Below are positions 36,499 through 45,805 of a DNA stretch of 64,000 nucleotides, piece after piece. The notes under the pieces are model-generated. The model had not been told where the DNA came from. It made no database searches and was given only the letters and a program-made list of their open reading frames with translations. A program made the position numbers and the translations under genes. The stretch is taken from positions 1 to 64,000 of the forward strand of contig CAKOOR010000005.1 in NCBI GenBank assembly GCA_934098505.1. Reading direction: 5' to 3'. Origin of the DNA: an uncultured Bacilli bacterium. Lineage in GTDB: Bacteria > Bacillota_I > Bacilli_A > RF39 > UBA660. Numbering within the stretch: position 1 is the first letter of the stretch; every line of letters begins with the position of its first letter.

Positions 36499-37374
36499 TT
36501 AAATAGTCTTACTAATCTTCTGATATGCTTTATCTAGAATCTCTTCTTTTCTAACTTTAATACTTTTCTTTATAAATTCCTTTTCTAAAGGTAAAAGGCC
36601 TTCAGTATCATCGATTATATTATTAATCTTCTCCATATTAATTCTAGGTATAATTCTTAATATTGCTTGCTTTAAATCCTCTGGCGGATTTTTAAATATT
36701 TCATTATAAAATAACTTTTTACCATTTAATTTATAAACGGAAAAAACATTATAACAAGCGTTCTTAAATTCAGTATCATTTTTTAAAAGTTCTTCCTTTT
36801 TTTCATATGATAATAATGCATGAAGTGAAGAACCACAATCATATATTGGACTAAAACTATAACTATCTGTAACTTTATTATACAAAAGACCTATATTATC
36901 CAAATGTCTGTCTGGATTGCCAATTAAAGCATCAGCTACAAACAAATCCCAGAAAGAAGTAATAATTTCACTTTTGTTTTTAATATCACTATTATTAATA
37001 ATGGCGTAAATATCTTCTATGCAAGTTGAATAAATTTTATCAGTGCTAGTGATACTATTTCCTAAACTAGTAAATTCCACTAAAGTTTCATTTTCATTAG
37101 TAAAATCTTTGCATGCTACAACAATTTTTTCTTTATTTTCTTCAATATATTTTCCAATTAAAGTTTCTTGAACATTTAATCCTAGTGTTTCAATTATATG
37201 GCACCCAATATATTCAGAAAATTGATTATTCATATATGACATTGAATTTCCTTTTTCTCGAATAGGATCAGGAAACTTAACTAAATATGTTTCGCCATTA
37301 TAAATTATCTTTTTCTTTTTTTCTGAACCACCATAAGTGCTTGCTATTTTAATGCAATTCGTAAAATCTATCAT
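36499..37374 (-). CDS. HipA/CtkA-like Ser/Thr kinase
   Basis: 291 aa. The catalytic loop ADALIGNPDRHLDNIGLL (about 152-169) and metal-binding SPIYDCGSSL (about 181-190) are those of the HipA-C/CtkA kinase fold. The N-terminus has KKIIYNGETYLVKFPDP as the nucleotide-binding lobe. The ATG at 37374 overlaps the TGA of the small gene upstream (ATGA). The paired small gene suggests a toxin-antitoxin-like or two-part kinase module. The phosphorylation target is unknown. Confidence 0.75.
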   Translation of the reverse strand: MIDFTNCIKIASTYGGSEKKKKIIYNGETYLVKFPDPIREKGNSMSYMNNQFSEYIGCHIIETLGLNVQETLIGKYIEENKEKIVVACKDFTNENETLVEFTSLGNSITSTDKIYSTCIEDIYAIINNSDIKNKSEIITSFWDLFVADALIGNPDRHLDNIGLLYNKVTDSYSFSPIYDCGSSLHALLSYEKKEELLKNDTEFKNACYNVFSVYKLNGKKLFYNEIFKNPPEDLKQAILRIIPRINMEKINNIIDDTEGLLPLEKEFIKKSIKVRKEEILDKAYQKISKTI

Positions 37375-37601
37375 AATAATAACCCCCAATAATAATCTTT
37401 CATTTCATCTAATAAATCATTTGGAAAACGATGAGTCACTTTAGCTTCTTTTATTGCTAGAGATACGTAATAAACGGCTTCTTTTAATTTCCAATATTCA
37501 TTTTTGTCATCAGGATTTTTTAAATACTCTTTATATACAATTTCACAATTTTTCATATCATCATACAAGTTTCCATCAAAATCTTTATAATTATACTTCA
37601 T
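37371..37601 (-). CDS. Small partner protein of the HipA/CtkA-like kinase
   Basis: 76 aa, acidic and aromatic (YNYKDFDGNLYDDMKNCEIVY), ending DYYWGLLL. The start is the ATG at 37601 after GGAAAGG, rather than the TTG 21 bp upstream. It is translationally coupled to the kinase by a 4-bp overlap. No DNA-binding motif is evident, so an antitoxin role is only an inference from the arrangement. Confidence 0.6.
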   Translation of the reverse strand: MKYNYKDFDGNLYDDMKNCEIVYKEYLKNPDDKNEYWKLKEAVYYVSLAIKEAKVTHRFPNDLLDEMKDYYWGLLL

Positions 37602-37770
37602 ATTCTTATGCCTTTCCAACAATCAAAACATTACCTATATCATATCATAACTATTAAAACTTTGTCTAATTTTTACAATCTATAGAAATTCTAAATGAAC
37701 TATCAAAGATTGCGGTTATTGTTTTTTTAGGAAGATGCATTTACTACTTCTTTAAAAATTTGCAAAATTT

Positions 37771-37806
37771 AAAAAACTAAGTAGAAATTATTCATTTTCA
37801 CTTAGT
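37771..37806 (-). terminator. Terminator of the glycine-rich surface gene
   Basis: ACTAAGT (37776-37782) pairs with ACTTAGT (37800-37806), with an inner GAAA/TTTC pairing. The minus-strand T run is at 37771-37776. It follows the stop at 37809. Confidence 0.65.
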
Positions 37807-37808
37807 AC

Positions 37809-39995
37809 TTAATTTTCACTTATAAACGTTATCTTGGCATAGCCATTACCATTTTTAGCACAGTTTTCGGTTGGGGTTTCTTCATTGCAGGTTGTTGCTA
37901 CTGTCTTAGTACTTTCTTCACTTGATTCAGTGCAATTGTAACAATACATTGATTTGTTTTTCAATAAGGAATTACCTATGTAACCCGAACCACCTGTAGC
38001 ACCCCATTCATATGAATCACCGCCACCACCGTAGTAGCCGCCGCCGCCACCATTGGTAGCACTGCTAGTAGAACCGCCACCTTGACCAAACGCTCCATTA
38101 GATCCTCTGCCTTTACCACCGGCAGTTTGCGAGCCTCCAGTTCTGGTACCACAGTCTGTGCAAACATTAGTTGGCACTGCTCCATTAATACCACCACCAG
38201 CGCCACCAGATGAAGAATTATTAGAATATTTACTAGAGCCGCCGCCACCGCCGGCTACCATTAATATTTTATCTATACTAGAAGAAAAACTTGATAATAA
38301 ACCAGATGACTTGGTAATTGATGTGGCGCCACCACCAGAACACATCGTATAAGATGATGACCTTGATATGGCAGCACCACCGCCGTTATAACCGCCAAGT
38401 GCTGACAAACCAGTAGAACAATTGCCACCACCACCAATATTTATATATAAGACATCGTTTTTACTTAAACTAATAACTCCGGCTGAATAACCACCAGAAC
38501 CGCCTAATAAACTAGATGATGCACTACCACCGGCTGCTCCCCATGTTTCTAACTTATAAAAGCCAGTTTTAGGAATGACTATTTTTTCTTCGGATCCAGT
38601 ATATGCTAATTCGATAGTAGTTTTTGAAGAAAAATATATTTTGCATGTATCATTTTCTTGATAATCATTTATAACAAATTCCCATTTATCATTATCCCAC
38701 GTTAAATTTGAGCCATTTGAACACTCAACTTTATCAAAATTATAAATTGTTTTATTAGCTACACCATGTGACTTAACATTATCAATATAGTATTCTACAT
38801 TAACATTTCCTAAGTATGTTATTCTAGCATAACCATTGCCTTTTTTAGCACAATTTTCTGTTGGCCTTTCTTCATTACATGTTGTAGTTATTGTCTTAGT
38901 ATCTTCTTCATTGGATTGAGCGCAATTATAAGAATACATAGCTTTGTAAGAAAGTAAAGAATTGCCTATATACCCAGAGCCACCAGCTCCAGAAGAACCA
39001 TTTGTATAAGCAGCACCACCACCATAATAACCACCACCACCGCCAGAACTGTAAGTCAGTCTTTGATAATTTCCGCCGGTGCCAAAACCTGATGATGAAG
39101 TACTGTATTCAGTAGTACCATTAGCACCACCCTTAGTTTGAGATCCGCCATAGGCTAAGCTGTTTGATTCAGTCGTCCCATTATTTCCCACGTATCCACC
39201 ACCAGAACCACCGACATGGGGTAAATAAGGAGAAACTTTATTATTTAAATAAGCAATTACATGCCAGCCGCCACCGCCACCACCACCGGCGACTATTAAA
39301 ACATTATCAACTTTATCTTTATAGTTAAACAATTGACCATCGTTTATCAATTCATTTTGAATAGATGTTGCACCGCCACCAGCACCCCAAGTTGTAGCGC
39401 CATCATTTCTGGCATTGCCACCACCGTTATAGCCACCATAGAAGACAGTTTTATTAGTATAAGAAGCACCATCAGTGCCTTTGCCACCAACCGATATATA
39501 TAATTTATCATTCTTTTCCAATTTTATTTGACCAGTAGAATAACCACCATTGCCTCCTAAAGCCTTTTCATTATAGGCGTAGCCACCCTGAGCTCCCCAA
39601 ACTTCTAACTTATAAAGACCTGTTTTTGGTACTGTAAATTCTTGAATATTACCAGTATATTCATATTCATAACTAGACTTAAATTTAAAATAAATATTAC
39701 ATTTTGTTCGCTTAGTCAAATTAGTTGTCAATAAACCCCATTTATCATCGTCCCATTTACCAACAGCATCATTATCACAAACAACTTTTTCAACTGCATA
39801 GCCATCATTCTTACTAGGTAAAATTTTCGAAATTTCTCCATCAATATAAGCAGCAATAAAAGAACTTTCTTCATCGCTTGCTGTAAATTTAGTTTGAGGT
39901 TTTTTATTAATCCAAATTATACTTGAACAAAATATAATTAGTATTAAAACAATTATTTTTTTTGCGTTGAGTAAACGACTTATATTTTCTTTCAT
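37809..39995 (-). CDS. Glycine-rich-repeat surface protein
   Basis: 728 aa. A signal-anchor segment (about 11-28) leads to the AAYIDGEIS... KWGLLTTNLTKRTKCNIYF module shared with 14841-16193 (about 40-110). Two large glycine-rich domains (about 117-400 and 480-725) follow, each with FTVPKTGLYKLEVWGAQGG or its variant, NGGGNA, VAGGGGGGG, YYGGGAAY and GSGYIGN, the pattern of ALK/LTK-type glycine-rich domains. Both domains end with an EST/EDTKT...CNEE.PTENCAK tail. The ATG at 39995 with AGAGG is preferred to an upstream in-frame ATG lying inside the palindromic site. Probable adhesin, predicted to be phase variable. Confidence 0.75.
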   Translation of the reverse strand: MKENISRLLNAKKIIVLILIIFCSSIIWINKKPQTKFTASDEESSFIAAYIDGEISKILPSKNDGYAVEKVVCDNDAVGKWDDDKWGLLTTNLTKRTKCNIYFKFKSSYEYEYTGNIQEFTVPKTGLYKLEVWGAQGGYAYNEKALGGNGGYSTGQIKLEKNDKLYISVGGKGTDGASYTNKTVFYGGYNGGGNARNDGATTWGAGGGATSIQNELINDGQLFNYKDKVDNVLIVAGGGGGGGWHVIAYLNNKVSPYLPHVGGSGGGYVGNNGTTESNSLAYGGSQTKGGANGTTEYSTSSSGFGTGGNYQRLTYSSGGGGGYYGGGAAYTNGSSGAGGSGYIGNSLLSYKAMYSYNCAQSNEEDTKTITTTCNEERPTENCAKKGNGYARITYLGNVNVEYYIDNVKSHGVANKTIYNFDKVECSNGSNLTWDNDKWEFVINDYQENDTCKIYFSSKTTIELAYTGSEEKIVIPKTGFYKLETWGAAGGSASSSLLGGSGGYSAGVISLSKNDVLYINIGGGGNCSTGLSALGGYNGGGAAISRSSSYTMCSGGGATSITKSSGLLSSFSSSIDKILMVAGGGGGSSKYSNNSSSGGAGGGINGAVPTNVCTDCGTRTGGSQTAGGKGRGSNGAFGQGGGSTSSATNGGGGGYYGGGGDSYEWGATGGSGYIGNSLLKNKSMYCYNCTESSEESTKTVATTCNEETPTENCAKNGNGYAKITFISEN

Positions 39996-40082
39996 ATATT
40001 TACCTCTTTTCTTATATATGAGGAAAGAAAAATATCGTTCCTCACAAAAACATAATGCTGCTAACCTCTTTTTACTTTTCAC

Positions 40083-40364
40083 TTTCATAGAGTATGCAAC
40101 TCTATGAAAATATTAGGTGTTTACTAGGCTAAAAGCCCGTTTGACTATATTTTTTGACTACAAAATTCATTTGCTATTTGCCTATTAAAAATCTAATAAA
40201 GCCTTTTAATGCCTAAAGAAAATCAAAATTAAGTTGACTACAATTTTGACCATAATAAGTTATTAAAAACTCTTTAAAATCTCTAAAATATATGGTATAT
40301 TTATACTATAAATTAAAAATAGATATCGATATTTAGCTTTCATAGAGTTGCATACTCTATGAAA
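40083..40364. promoter_or_regulatory. Putative invertible promoter cassette 3 (different core)
   Basis: Site 1 is 40083-40109 (core ATGCA at 40094-40098) and site 2 is 40338-40364 (core TGCAT at 40349-40353). The 11-bp arms are TTTCATAGAGT and ACTCTATGAAA, identical to the other loci. The cores differ from those loci but are again exact reverse complements of one another. Site spacing is 255 bp. Paired TTGAC boxes and the TATATTTATACTATAA block are kept although the remaining sequence has diverged. Confidence 0.65.
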
Positions 40365-40495
40365 TCTTTAATACATATTCTTAACAAAAAAATATACTAT
40401 AAACCTAAAAAGTATATCTTTTATAAAATTAATAATTATTTAACATCTAAACACATAATTTATAATATTTTCATCATACTATGAATGGTGATTTA

Positions 40496-41932
40496 ATGAC
40501 TAATTTAACTAAATTTACAATTACTCATAATAATAAAAAAGAGAAACTGCTCCAAGAAATTAAAGAAGAATTTAAAGATAGTACTGATTTAATAACTAAA
40601 ACAATTAAAGATATCGATGTTATTTTTTTAGAAAGTTTATGTTCTAGTGATAAAATTAATGAATATGTTTTAAAAGTCCTTAGTCTTTCTAAAAAGAAAT
40701 CTAATAATTTAAATAACATTTTAGTTGGCCCTAATACTAAAGAAGTAAAAACTAAAGAAGAAATAATTAATCTTTTACTTAATGGTTTTACTATTGTTCT
40801 TAGTACTAATTACTATGCTATTGAAACCAAGGGTGACTTAGTAAGAAGTGTAACTGCACCTACCACTGAATCCGACCTACATGGGCCTAAAGATTCTTTC
40901 AACGAATCAATTCAAACTAATTTAGGCTTAATTAAAAGACGGATTAAATCTCCTGATTTAATAAATATTGATATGGACATTGGTTTATATTCTAAAACCA
41001 AAGTAAATATCTTATATATAAGTTCAATTGCTGAGATATCTTTAGTTAATAAAGTTAAAAGTAAACTTAATCAAATTAATATTGATGGTATTTTAGATGC
41101 TGGGAACATTAAACAACTAATAGGAAAGGAAAACAGAAGCGCTTTTCCAACAAGTCAATTAACCGAAAGACCTGATAAAGCGGCAGCCGACCTGTTAGAA
41201 GGCAAAATTATCATTTTAGTTGACGCTTCACCTTTAGCTATTAGTCTTCCTTCTTTTCTAGTTGATTTTATTAATCCTAGTGTTGATACTTATAGTAAAA
41301 ATATAAACATCAACTTTGTTAAATTTTTACGCTTTTTGTGCTTTTTTATTACCTTATTTTTACCTGGTTTTTATATTGCTCTAATTAGTTATAACCAAGG
41401 CTCTATTCCCTTAGATTTACTTATTAATTTTGCCATGCAACGAAGTAGCGTCCCAATTCCTTCTATTATTGAATGCATAGTTATTTTAATCCTCTGTGCT
41501 ATTCTTCGTGAAAGTGACATTAGATTTCCGACCAACTATGGTTCCTCAATTTCTATCATGGGGGCTTTAGTCATGGGTGATGCAGCCGTATCCGCCGGTA
41601 TTGTTAGTCCCATTATGATTATCGTTGTGGCTGTAACTTACATAACTAGTATGGTTTTTACCGATGTAGAATTAATTAACTCCTTCCGTCATATCCGCTT
41701 TCTTACTTTATTGCTTGTTTCTATCCTTGGTCTTTTTGGATTTTATATGGGTATCTTCTTTACTCTCATCCATCTATGTAGTTTAACAAGCCTAGATAGA
41801 CCTTATACCTACCCCCTAGCTCCCTTTGATAAAGTCTACTTCAATAAAACTGTATTTCGTAGCACCAAGAAAAATGATAAATTTCGTTCCCATTTATTAA
41901 CTAAAAAAAATATTCGTAAAGAAGGTGATTAA
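40496..41932 (+). CDS. gerKA: GerA-family spore germination receptor, A subunit
   Basis: 478 aa. The N-terminal soluble region (about 1-270) includes TKVNILYISSIAE and FPTSQLTERPDKAAADLLEGKIIILVD. The membrane region holds LPGFYIALISYNQGSIP, PIPSIIECIV and TNYGSSISIMGALVMGDAAVSAG, all hallmarks of GerAA/GerKA. It sits in the spore inner membrane and detects nutrient germinants with the B and C subunits. The ATG at 40496 follows GGTGAT by 3 nt. The next gene overlaps its end. The order A-C-B matches the gerK type. Confidence 0.9.
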   Translation: MTNLTKFTITHNNKKEKLLQEIKEEFKDSTDLITKTIKDIDVIFLESLCSSDKINEYVLKVLSLSKKKSNNLNNILVGPNTKEVKTKEEIINLLLNGFTIVLSTNYYAIETKGDLVRSVTAPTTESDLHGPKDSFNESIQTNLGLIKRRIKSPDLINIDMDIGLYSKTKVNILYISSIAEISLVNKVKSKLNQINIDGILDAGNIKQLIGKENRSAFPTSQLTERPDKAAADLLEGKIIILVDASPLAISLPSFLVDFINPSVDTYSKNININFVKFLRFLCFFITLFLPGFYIALISYNQGSIPLDLLINFAMQRSSVPIPSIIECIVILILCAILRESDIRFPTNYGSSISIMGALVMGDAAVSAGIVSPIMIIVVAVTYITSMVFTDVELINSFRHIRFLTLLLVSILGLFGFYMGIFFTLIHLCSLTSLDRPYTYPLAPFDKVYFNKTVFRSTKKNDKFRSHLLTKKNIRKEGD

Positions 41933-42974
41933 GATTAAAAAGTTATTACAAACTACATTATTATTTACCATTATCCTAACTTTTTGTGGGTGCTACGACT
42001 ACAATGAACTTAATAGTCTTGATATCATAAGTGGAATCGGTTTAACATATAACAATGAAAAATACAATGTCATTTATGAAGTAATCAATACTAACTTAGA
42101 TAAAGATAACACTGAGAGTAAAAAAAGTTTTATTGTTGAAGGTGAAGGAAAAAATTTAAGTGAAGCTATTGGCAAAGCTAATAGTAAATTAAATAAAAAA
42201 CCTTATTTCGAACATATTAAAGTCATAATTATAGATACTAACGTTGATATTATGCAAATTAGTGATTATCTTTTACGTAGCAATAGAGTGTCTACTAATT
42301 TTTACTTAGTAATGGCGGATAATCCTAAGGAAATACTAGATTTTACTAGTGAAGACAAACTTATCAATTCCAATTATATTAATGATATTTTAAAAAATAT
42401 TAATTATGCTAAAATGAGCAATTATTTTGATTTTCAAGTCAGTAAAATTCTTAATAACATTGATATTAGTATACCTAAAATAGAAATAGATAAGCAAATA
42501 ATCTTCAAAACTTATGGCCTTTATCACGACAATCACTTTGTATGTTTCTTAGACGATTTTAATTTAAGTATGTATAAATACTTTTTAAAAGAATATAACT
42601 TTTCTTATACTACTAATCAAAATACCATTAATTTTTATAGTAATAATACCAAGTTTAATTTAAAAGATGAAATCGAATTTAATATTAAGTTAAAAGCAAA
42701 AATTGAATCTTTAAGTACCGATTATAATTTACGTAATCAAGAGGATTTCATAAAATTAAGAAATGAACTTACTACTAATTTAGAACAAGATTTAACAAAA
42801 TTTATTACTTTTTTACAAGAAAAAAATACCGATATTTTAGGTATTAATTATAAGCATTATTTAAAAACTAAAGATGATAACAATAATTATTTTAAAAATA
42901 CTAAAGCTAAAATCAAAGTTAGTATTGGTATCAATAAACCTGGTTTAACAGTAAGGAGAATTACAAATGAATAG
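41925..42974 (+). CDS. gerKC: GerC-family spore germination lipoprotein
   Basis: About 346-349 aa. Lipoprotein signal with lipobox LTFCGC, then YDYNELNSLDIISGIGL, VEGEGKNLSEAIGKANSKL and FEHIKVIIIDTNV, all typical of GerAC/GerKC. The only canonical start in place is GTG 41925, which lies within the ribosome-binding sequence GAAGGTGAT. The spacing rule used elsewhere in the genome would point to ATT 41934, one base after the gerKA stop. Start therefore uncertain. The lipoprotein faces the outside of the inner spore membrane. Confidence 0.88.
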   Translation: MIKIKKLLQTTLLFTIILTFCGCYDYNELNSLDIISGIGLTYNNEKYNVIYEVINTNLDKDNTESKKSFIVEGEGKNLSEAIGKANSKLNKKPYFEHIKVIIIDTNVDIMQISDYLLRSNRVSTNFYLVMADNPKEILDFTSEDKLINSNYINDILKNINYAKMSNYFDFQVSKILNNIDISIPKIEIDKQIIFKTYGLYHDNHFVCFLDDFNLSMYKYFLKEYNFSYTTNQNTINFYSNNTKFNLKDEIEFNIKLKAKIESLSTDYNLRNQEDFIKLRNELTTNLEQDLTKFITFLQEKNTDILGINYKHYLKTKDDNNNYFKNTKAKIKVSIGINKPGLTVRRITNE

Positions 42975-43965
42975 TAAAAGGCAAGGAGTTTTAAGTATAT
43001 TTTTAAGTCGTGTTCTTTATTTTGGAGTCGGTATTTCTTATATTTTAGCTCATGGTAATAATTTTACTATAATTAGTTTTCTTATTGGTTTTATTTTAGG
43101 ACTTCTTTTCTTAATTTTAATATTAAAAGCTGATTGGTATAACTTTTTTAAAAGTTTTCTTGGTAAAATTATTATTCTAAGTCTAGCTTTTTTCTTAGTT
43201 AATAATTGTTTAGTTGCTTTTGCCGTCTTAGGAAGTAATTTTTATTTAATAAACACGCCACCACTTCTAATTATTATTTCTTTATTTACTCTAATATTAT
43301 ATGGTGTCAAGAAAGGATTAGCAACTACGCTTAGACTTAGTGATATTCTAATTTTCATTAGTATTATTATTGGTATTCTAGCTGTCTTAAGTATTCAAAA
43401 GAATATTGATTTAGCTAATTATTTACCAATGGAAATCCTAGATAAAAATAATACTATCAAATGTATTATGAGTAGTACTTTTTATAGTATTTCCCCCATT
43501 ATTTTAGAATTACCTTTCTTAAAAAAAGATGAAGTTAATAAAAAAGCTATTATTATTGGGTACGTAATTGGCAGTCTTACTATCTTTTTAATGATTTTAT
43601 GTATCTTAGGAATTTTTGGCGGTAATTTTGCTTTATTATTTCGTTATCCTGAATATATTTTACTTAAAAAAGTTAATTTGTTTAATCAATTTGAACATTT
43701 AGAAACTTTCCTATCAATTCTTTGGTTTAATGATTTACTTATTACTAGTCTACTTGCTGGTCTTTTAATCAATAAAGTATTTAAAGGTAAATGGCTCTAT
43801 ATCATAAGTATTTTTCATTTAAGTTTTGTTTATTTCCTCTTTATTAATAATTATCAACATATTTTACTTCTTTACCATTATACTTTTTATATCTTAAGTA
43901 TTTTAACTATCCTATGTACATTTTTTGCTTTTTTAAATATAAAAACTCCTAGAACAAAAATCTAA
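42967..43965 (+). CDS. gerKB: GerB-family spore germination permease subunit
   Basis: 332 aa with about ten membrane helices, related to APC-type amino-acid permeases. Family features include ISYILAHGNNFTIISFLIG and LEIPFL-like SPIILELPFLKKDEV. The B subunit binds the germinant. AAGGAG lies 7 nt before the ATG, and the gene overlaps gerKC by 8 bp, completing an A-C-B operon. Confidence 0.88.
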   Translation: MNSKRQGVLSIFLSRVLYFGVGISYILAHGNNFTIISFLIGFILGLLFLILILKADWYNFFKSFLGKIIILSLAFFLVNNCLVAFAVLGSNFYLINTPPLLIIISLFTLILYGVKKGLATTLRLSDILIFISIIIGILAVLSIQKNIDLANYLPMEILDKNNTIKCIMSSTFYSISPIILELPFLKKDEVNKKAIIIGYVIGSLTIFLMILCILGIFGGNFALLFRYPEYILLKKVNLFNQFEHLETFLSILWFNDLLITSLLAGLLINKVFKGKWLYIISIFHLSFVYFLFINNYQHILLLYHYTFYILSILTILCTFFAFLNIKTPRTKI

Positions 43966-44003
43966 TTCTAGAAGTTATATTGGCCTTAACTGTAAAACCA
44001 GTT

Positions 44004-44258
44004 TTAAAGGAGGTCGCCACTTTTGTGGCAACGTTTAGGTAATATGGCTGATTTTGCTTGGGTTTCATCATAAATACGTTTTAATCGACATATTTCTTTA
44101 TTGACTTGATCAATACTTAAATGCAAATCATTGGCTTGCCGAGCTATCGAATATCCGAGAATTCGCGTACGAATTATGTATTCTTGGCGTCGATTAAGAT
44201 TTCCTTCATGTATGAAAGTTTCAACAATATCTTGATTCCAAAAAATCTGTTTTGCCAT
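44004..44258 (-). CDS. Small HTH protein
   Basis: 84 aa. The central part (RRQEYIIRTRILGYSIARQANDLHLSIDQVNKEICRLKRIYDE) has the shape of a sigma-region-4 or LuxR-like HTH. It ends with Cys and His residues (RCHKSGDLL). GAGGG lies before the ATG. It sits between the germination operon and miaB. A regulatory role is inferred; family not recognised. Its last codons contain a perfect GCCAC-TTTT-GTGGC hairpin (44016-44029). Confidence 0.6.
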   Translation of the reverse strand: MAKQIFWNQDIVETFIHEGNLNRRQEYIIRTRILGYSIARQANDLHLSIDQVNKEICRLKRIYDETQAKSAILPKRCHKSGDLL

Positions 44259-44331
44259 ACACCCTCGCCAATTAAAAGCTCATACCTGAAATTATACCAT
44301 ACATATAAAAACTTGAAAAGAAAAAATTTTA

Positions 44332-45744
44332 TTAATTTCCAGCTAATTTGCCATCTAAACTAAAACTTTTAGCATCCGTAATATAAACACTAACAATCTT
44401 TCCAATAAGACTTTGAGATCCAGTCACATTAACAAGTTTCATCGTATCGGTATAACCATAAACTTTATCAGTGCCTTTCTCACTTATTCCTTGAATCAAA
44501 ACCGGTACAACCTTATTTAGTAATTTTTGATTATTTTCTAAAGAATATTTATTTACTAAAGTATTTAATCTTTGTAATCTTTCTTCTTTTTCTTTTAAAG
44601 GTGTTTTATCTTCCATTTTAGCAGCCGGAGTCCCTACTCTTGGGGAGAAAATAAAGGTATAAGCCCCATCATATTTACAATGATTAACTACTTCTAAGGT
44701 TTCTTTAAAATCTTCTTCGGTTTCATTGGGAAAACCAACGATAATATCAGTAGAAATAGCCACATTGGGTATTTCTTTTTTCATTTTATCAAAAAGAGCT
44801 AAATATTCTTCTTTAGTATATCTTCTTCCCATTAGTTTTAAAATTCTTGAAGAACCAGATTGTAATGGTAAATGAATATAAGGCATAATATTTGGATATT
44901 TAGCAATCATTGTAATCATTTCACTGGTAAAGTCCCAAGGATGAGATGTAACAAAACGAAGTCTTGGAATACCTGTCTTAGCCACCATTTCTAAAAGACC
45001 AGCAAAAGATACCTCGCCTTCTAAATCTTTACCATAGGCATTAACATTTTGACCTAAAAGGGTTACTTCTTGGTATCCTTCTTTAACTAGTTTTTCTACT
45101 TCTCTTACAATTTCACAAGATTTTCTACTTCTTTGTTTACCTCTAGTATAAGGAACAATACAATAAGTACAGAATTTATCACAACCATACATAATATTAA
45201 CCCAAGCCGTAATCTTAGAATCACGCTTATAATCAATATTTTCAAAGACTTTTCCTTCAATAGAATATACTTTTATATCTTGTTTTACTTTTTTAACATC
45301 TTTAATCATCGTTGCTAGTTCATGAATATTATGGGTACCAAAAATAATATCAACATAAGGGTGTTTGGTCTTAAGTTCATTTACAACAACTTCTTCTTGA
45401 GCCATGCAGCCCCCAATACAAACAATTAAATCTTTTTTCGTAGTAGCCTTTAAATGTTTACATCTACCAAGATAGCCGAATACTTTATCATGAGCATTTT
45501 CTCTAATAGCACAAGTATTTAAAACAACTATATCACTATCTTCTAATTCCTCAGTTTCGGTATAACCTAAGTTTTCTAAAATAGCCTTAATTTCTTCACT
45601 ATCATGAACATTCATTTGACAACCATAAGTTCTTAAAAAATACTTTTTACCATTATATAAATTACTCTTCTCTTCATCTTCTAGATAAACAACTTCTACT
45701 TCACTTTTAGTTCTTTTTTTAGCTTGAATCATATTTGGCAACAT
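44332..45744 (-). CDS. miaB: tRNA-2-methylthio-N6-dimethylallyladenosine synthase MiaB
   Basis: 470 aa. N-terminal UPF0004 domain (FLRTYGCQMNVHDSE, NTCAIRENA, GGCMAQEE), radical SAM domain with YGCDKFCTYCIVPYTRG (CxxxCxxC), and a C-terminal TRAM domain. MiaB adds the methylthio group to i6A37 in tRNAs reading UNN codons, using two Fe-S clusters. GAAGTGAT lies 4 nt before the ATG. Confidence 0.95.
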   Translation of the reverse strand: MLPNMIQAKKRTKSEVEVVYLEDEEKSNLYNGKKYFLRTYGCQMNVHDSEEIKAILENLGYTETEELEDSDIVVLNTCAIRENAHDKVFGYLGRCKHLKATTKKDLIVCIGGCMAQEEVVVNELKTKHPYVDIIFGTHNIHELATMIKDVKKVKQDIKVYSIEGKVFENIDYKRDSKITAWVNIMYGCDKFCTYCIVPYTRGKQRSRKSCEIVREVEKLVKEGYQEVTLLGQNVNAYGKDLEGEVSFAGLLEMVAKTGIPRLRFVTSHPWDFTSEMITMIAKYPNIMPYIHLPLQSGSSRILKLMGRRYTKEEYLALFDKMKKEIPNVAISTDIIVGFPNETEEDFKETLEVVNHCKYDGAYTFIFSPRVGTPAAKMEDKTPLKEKEERLQRLNTLVNKYSLENNQKLLNKVVPVLIQGISEKGTDKVYGYTDTMKLVNVTGSQSLIGKIVSVYITDAKSFSLDGKLAGN

Positions 45745-45805
45745 AAAATCACTTCTTTCTTTGCTTAAGTGATTATATCAAAAAATATGTTAATATGCAC
45801 TATTT

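Noticed and set aside
37976..38352. Open frames in the glycine-rich gene on both strands
   Set aside because: Low-complexity GGN codons keep other frames open; no ribosome-binding sites.
40040..40088. ATG inside the palindromic site as the start of the glycine-rich protein
   Set aside because: No ribosome-binding site, and the added 31 residues would precede the signal segment; the ATG at 39995 has AGAGG at proper distance.
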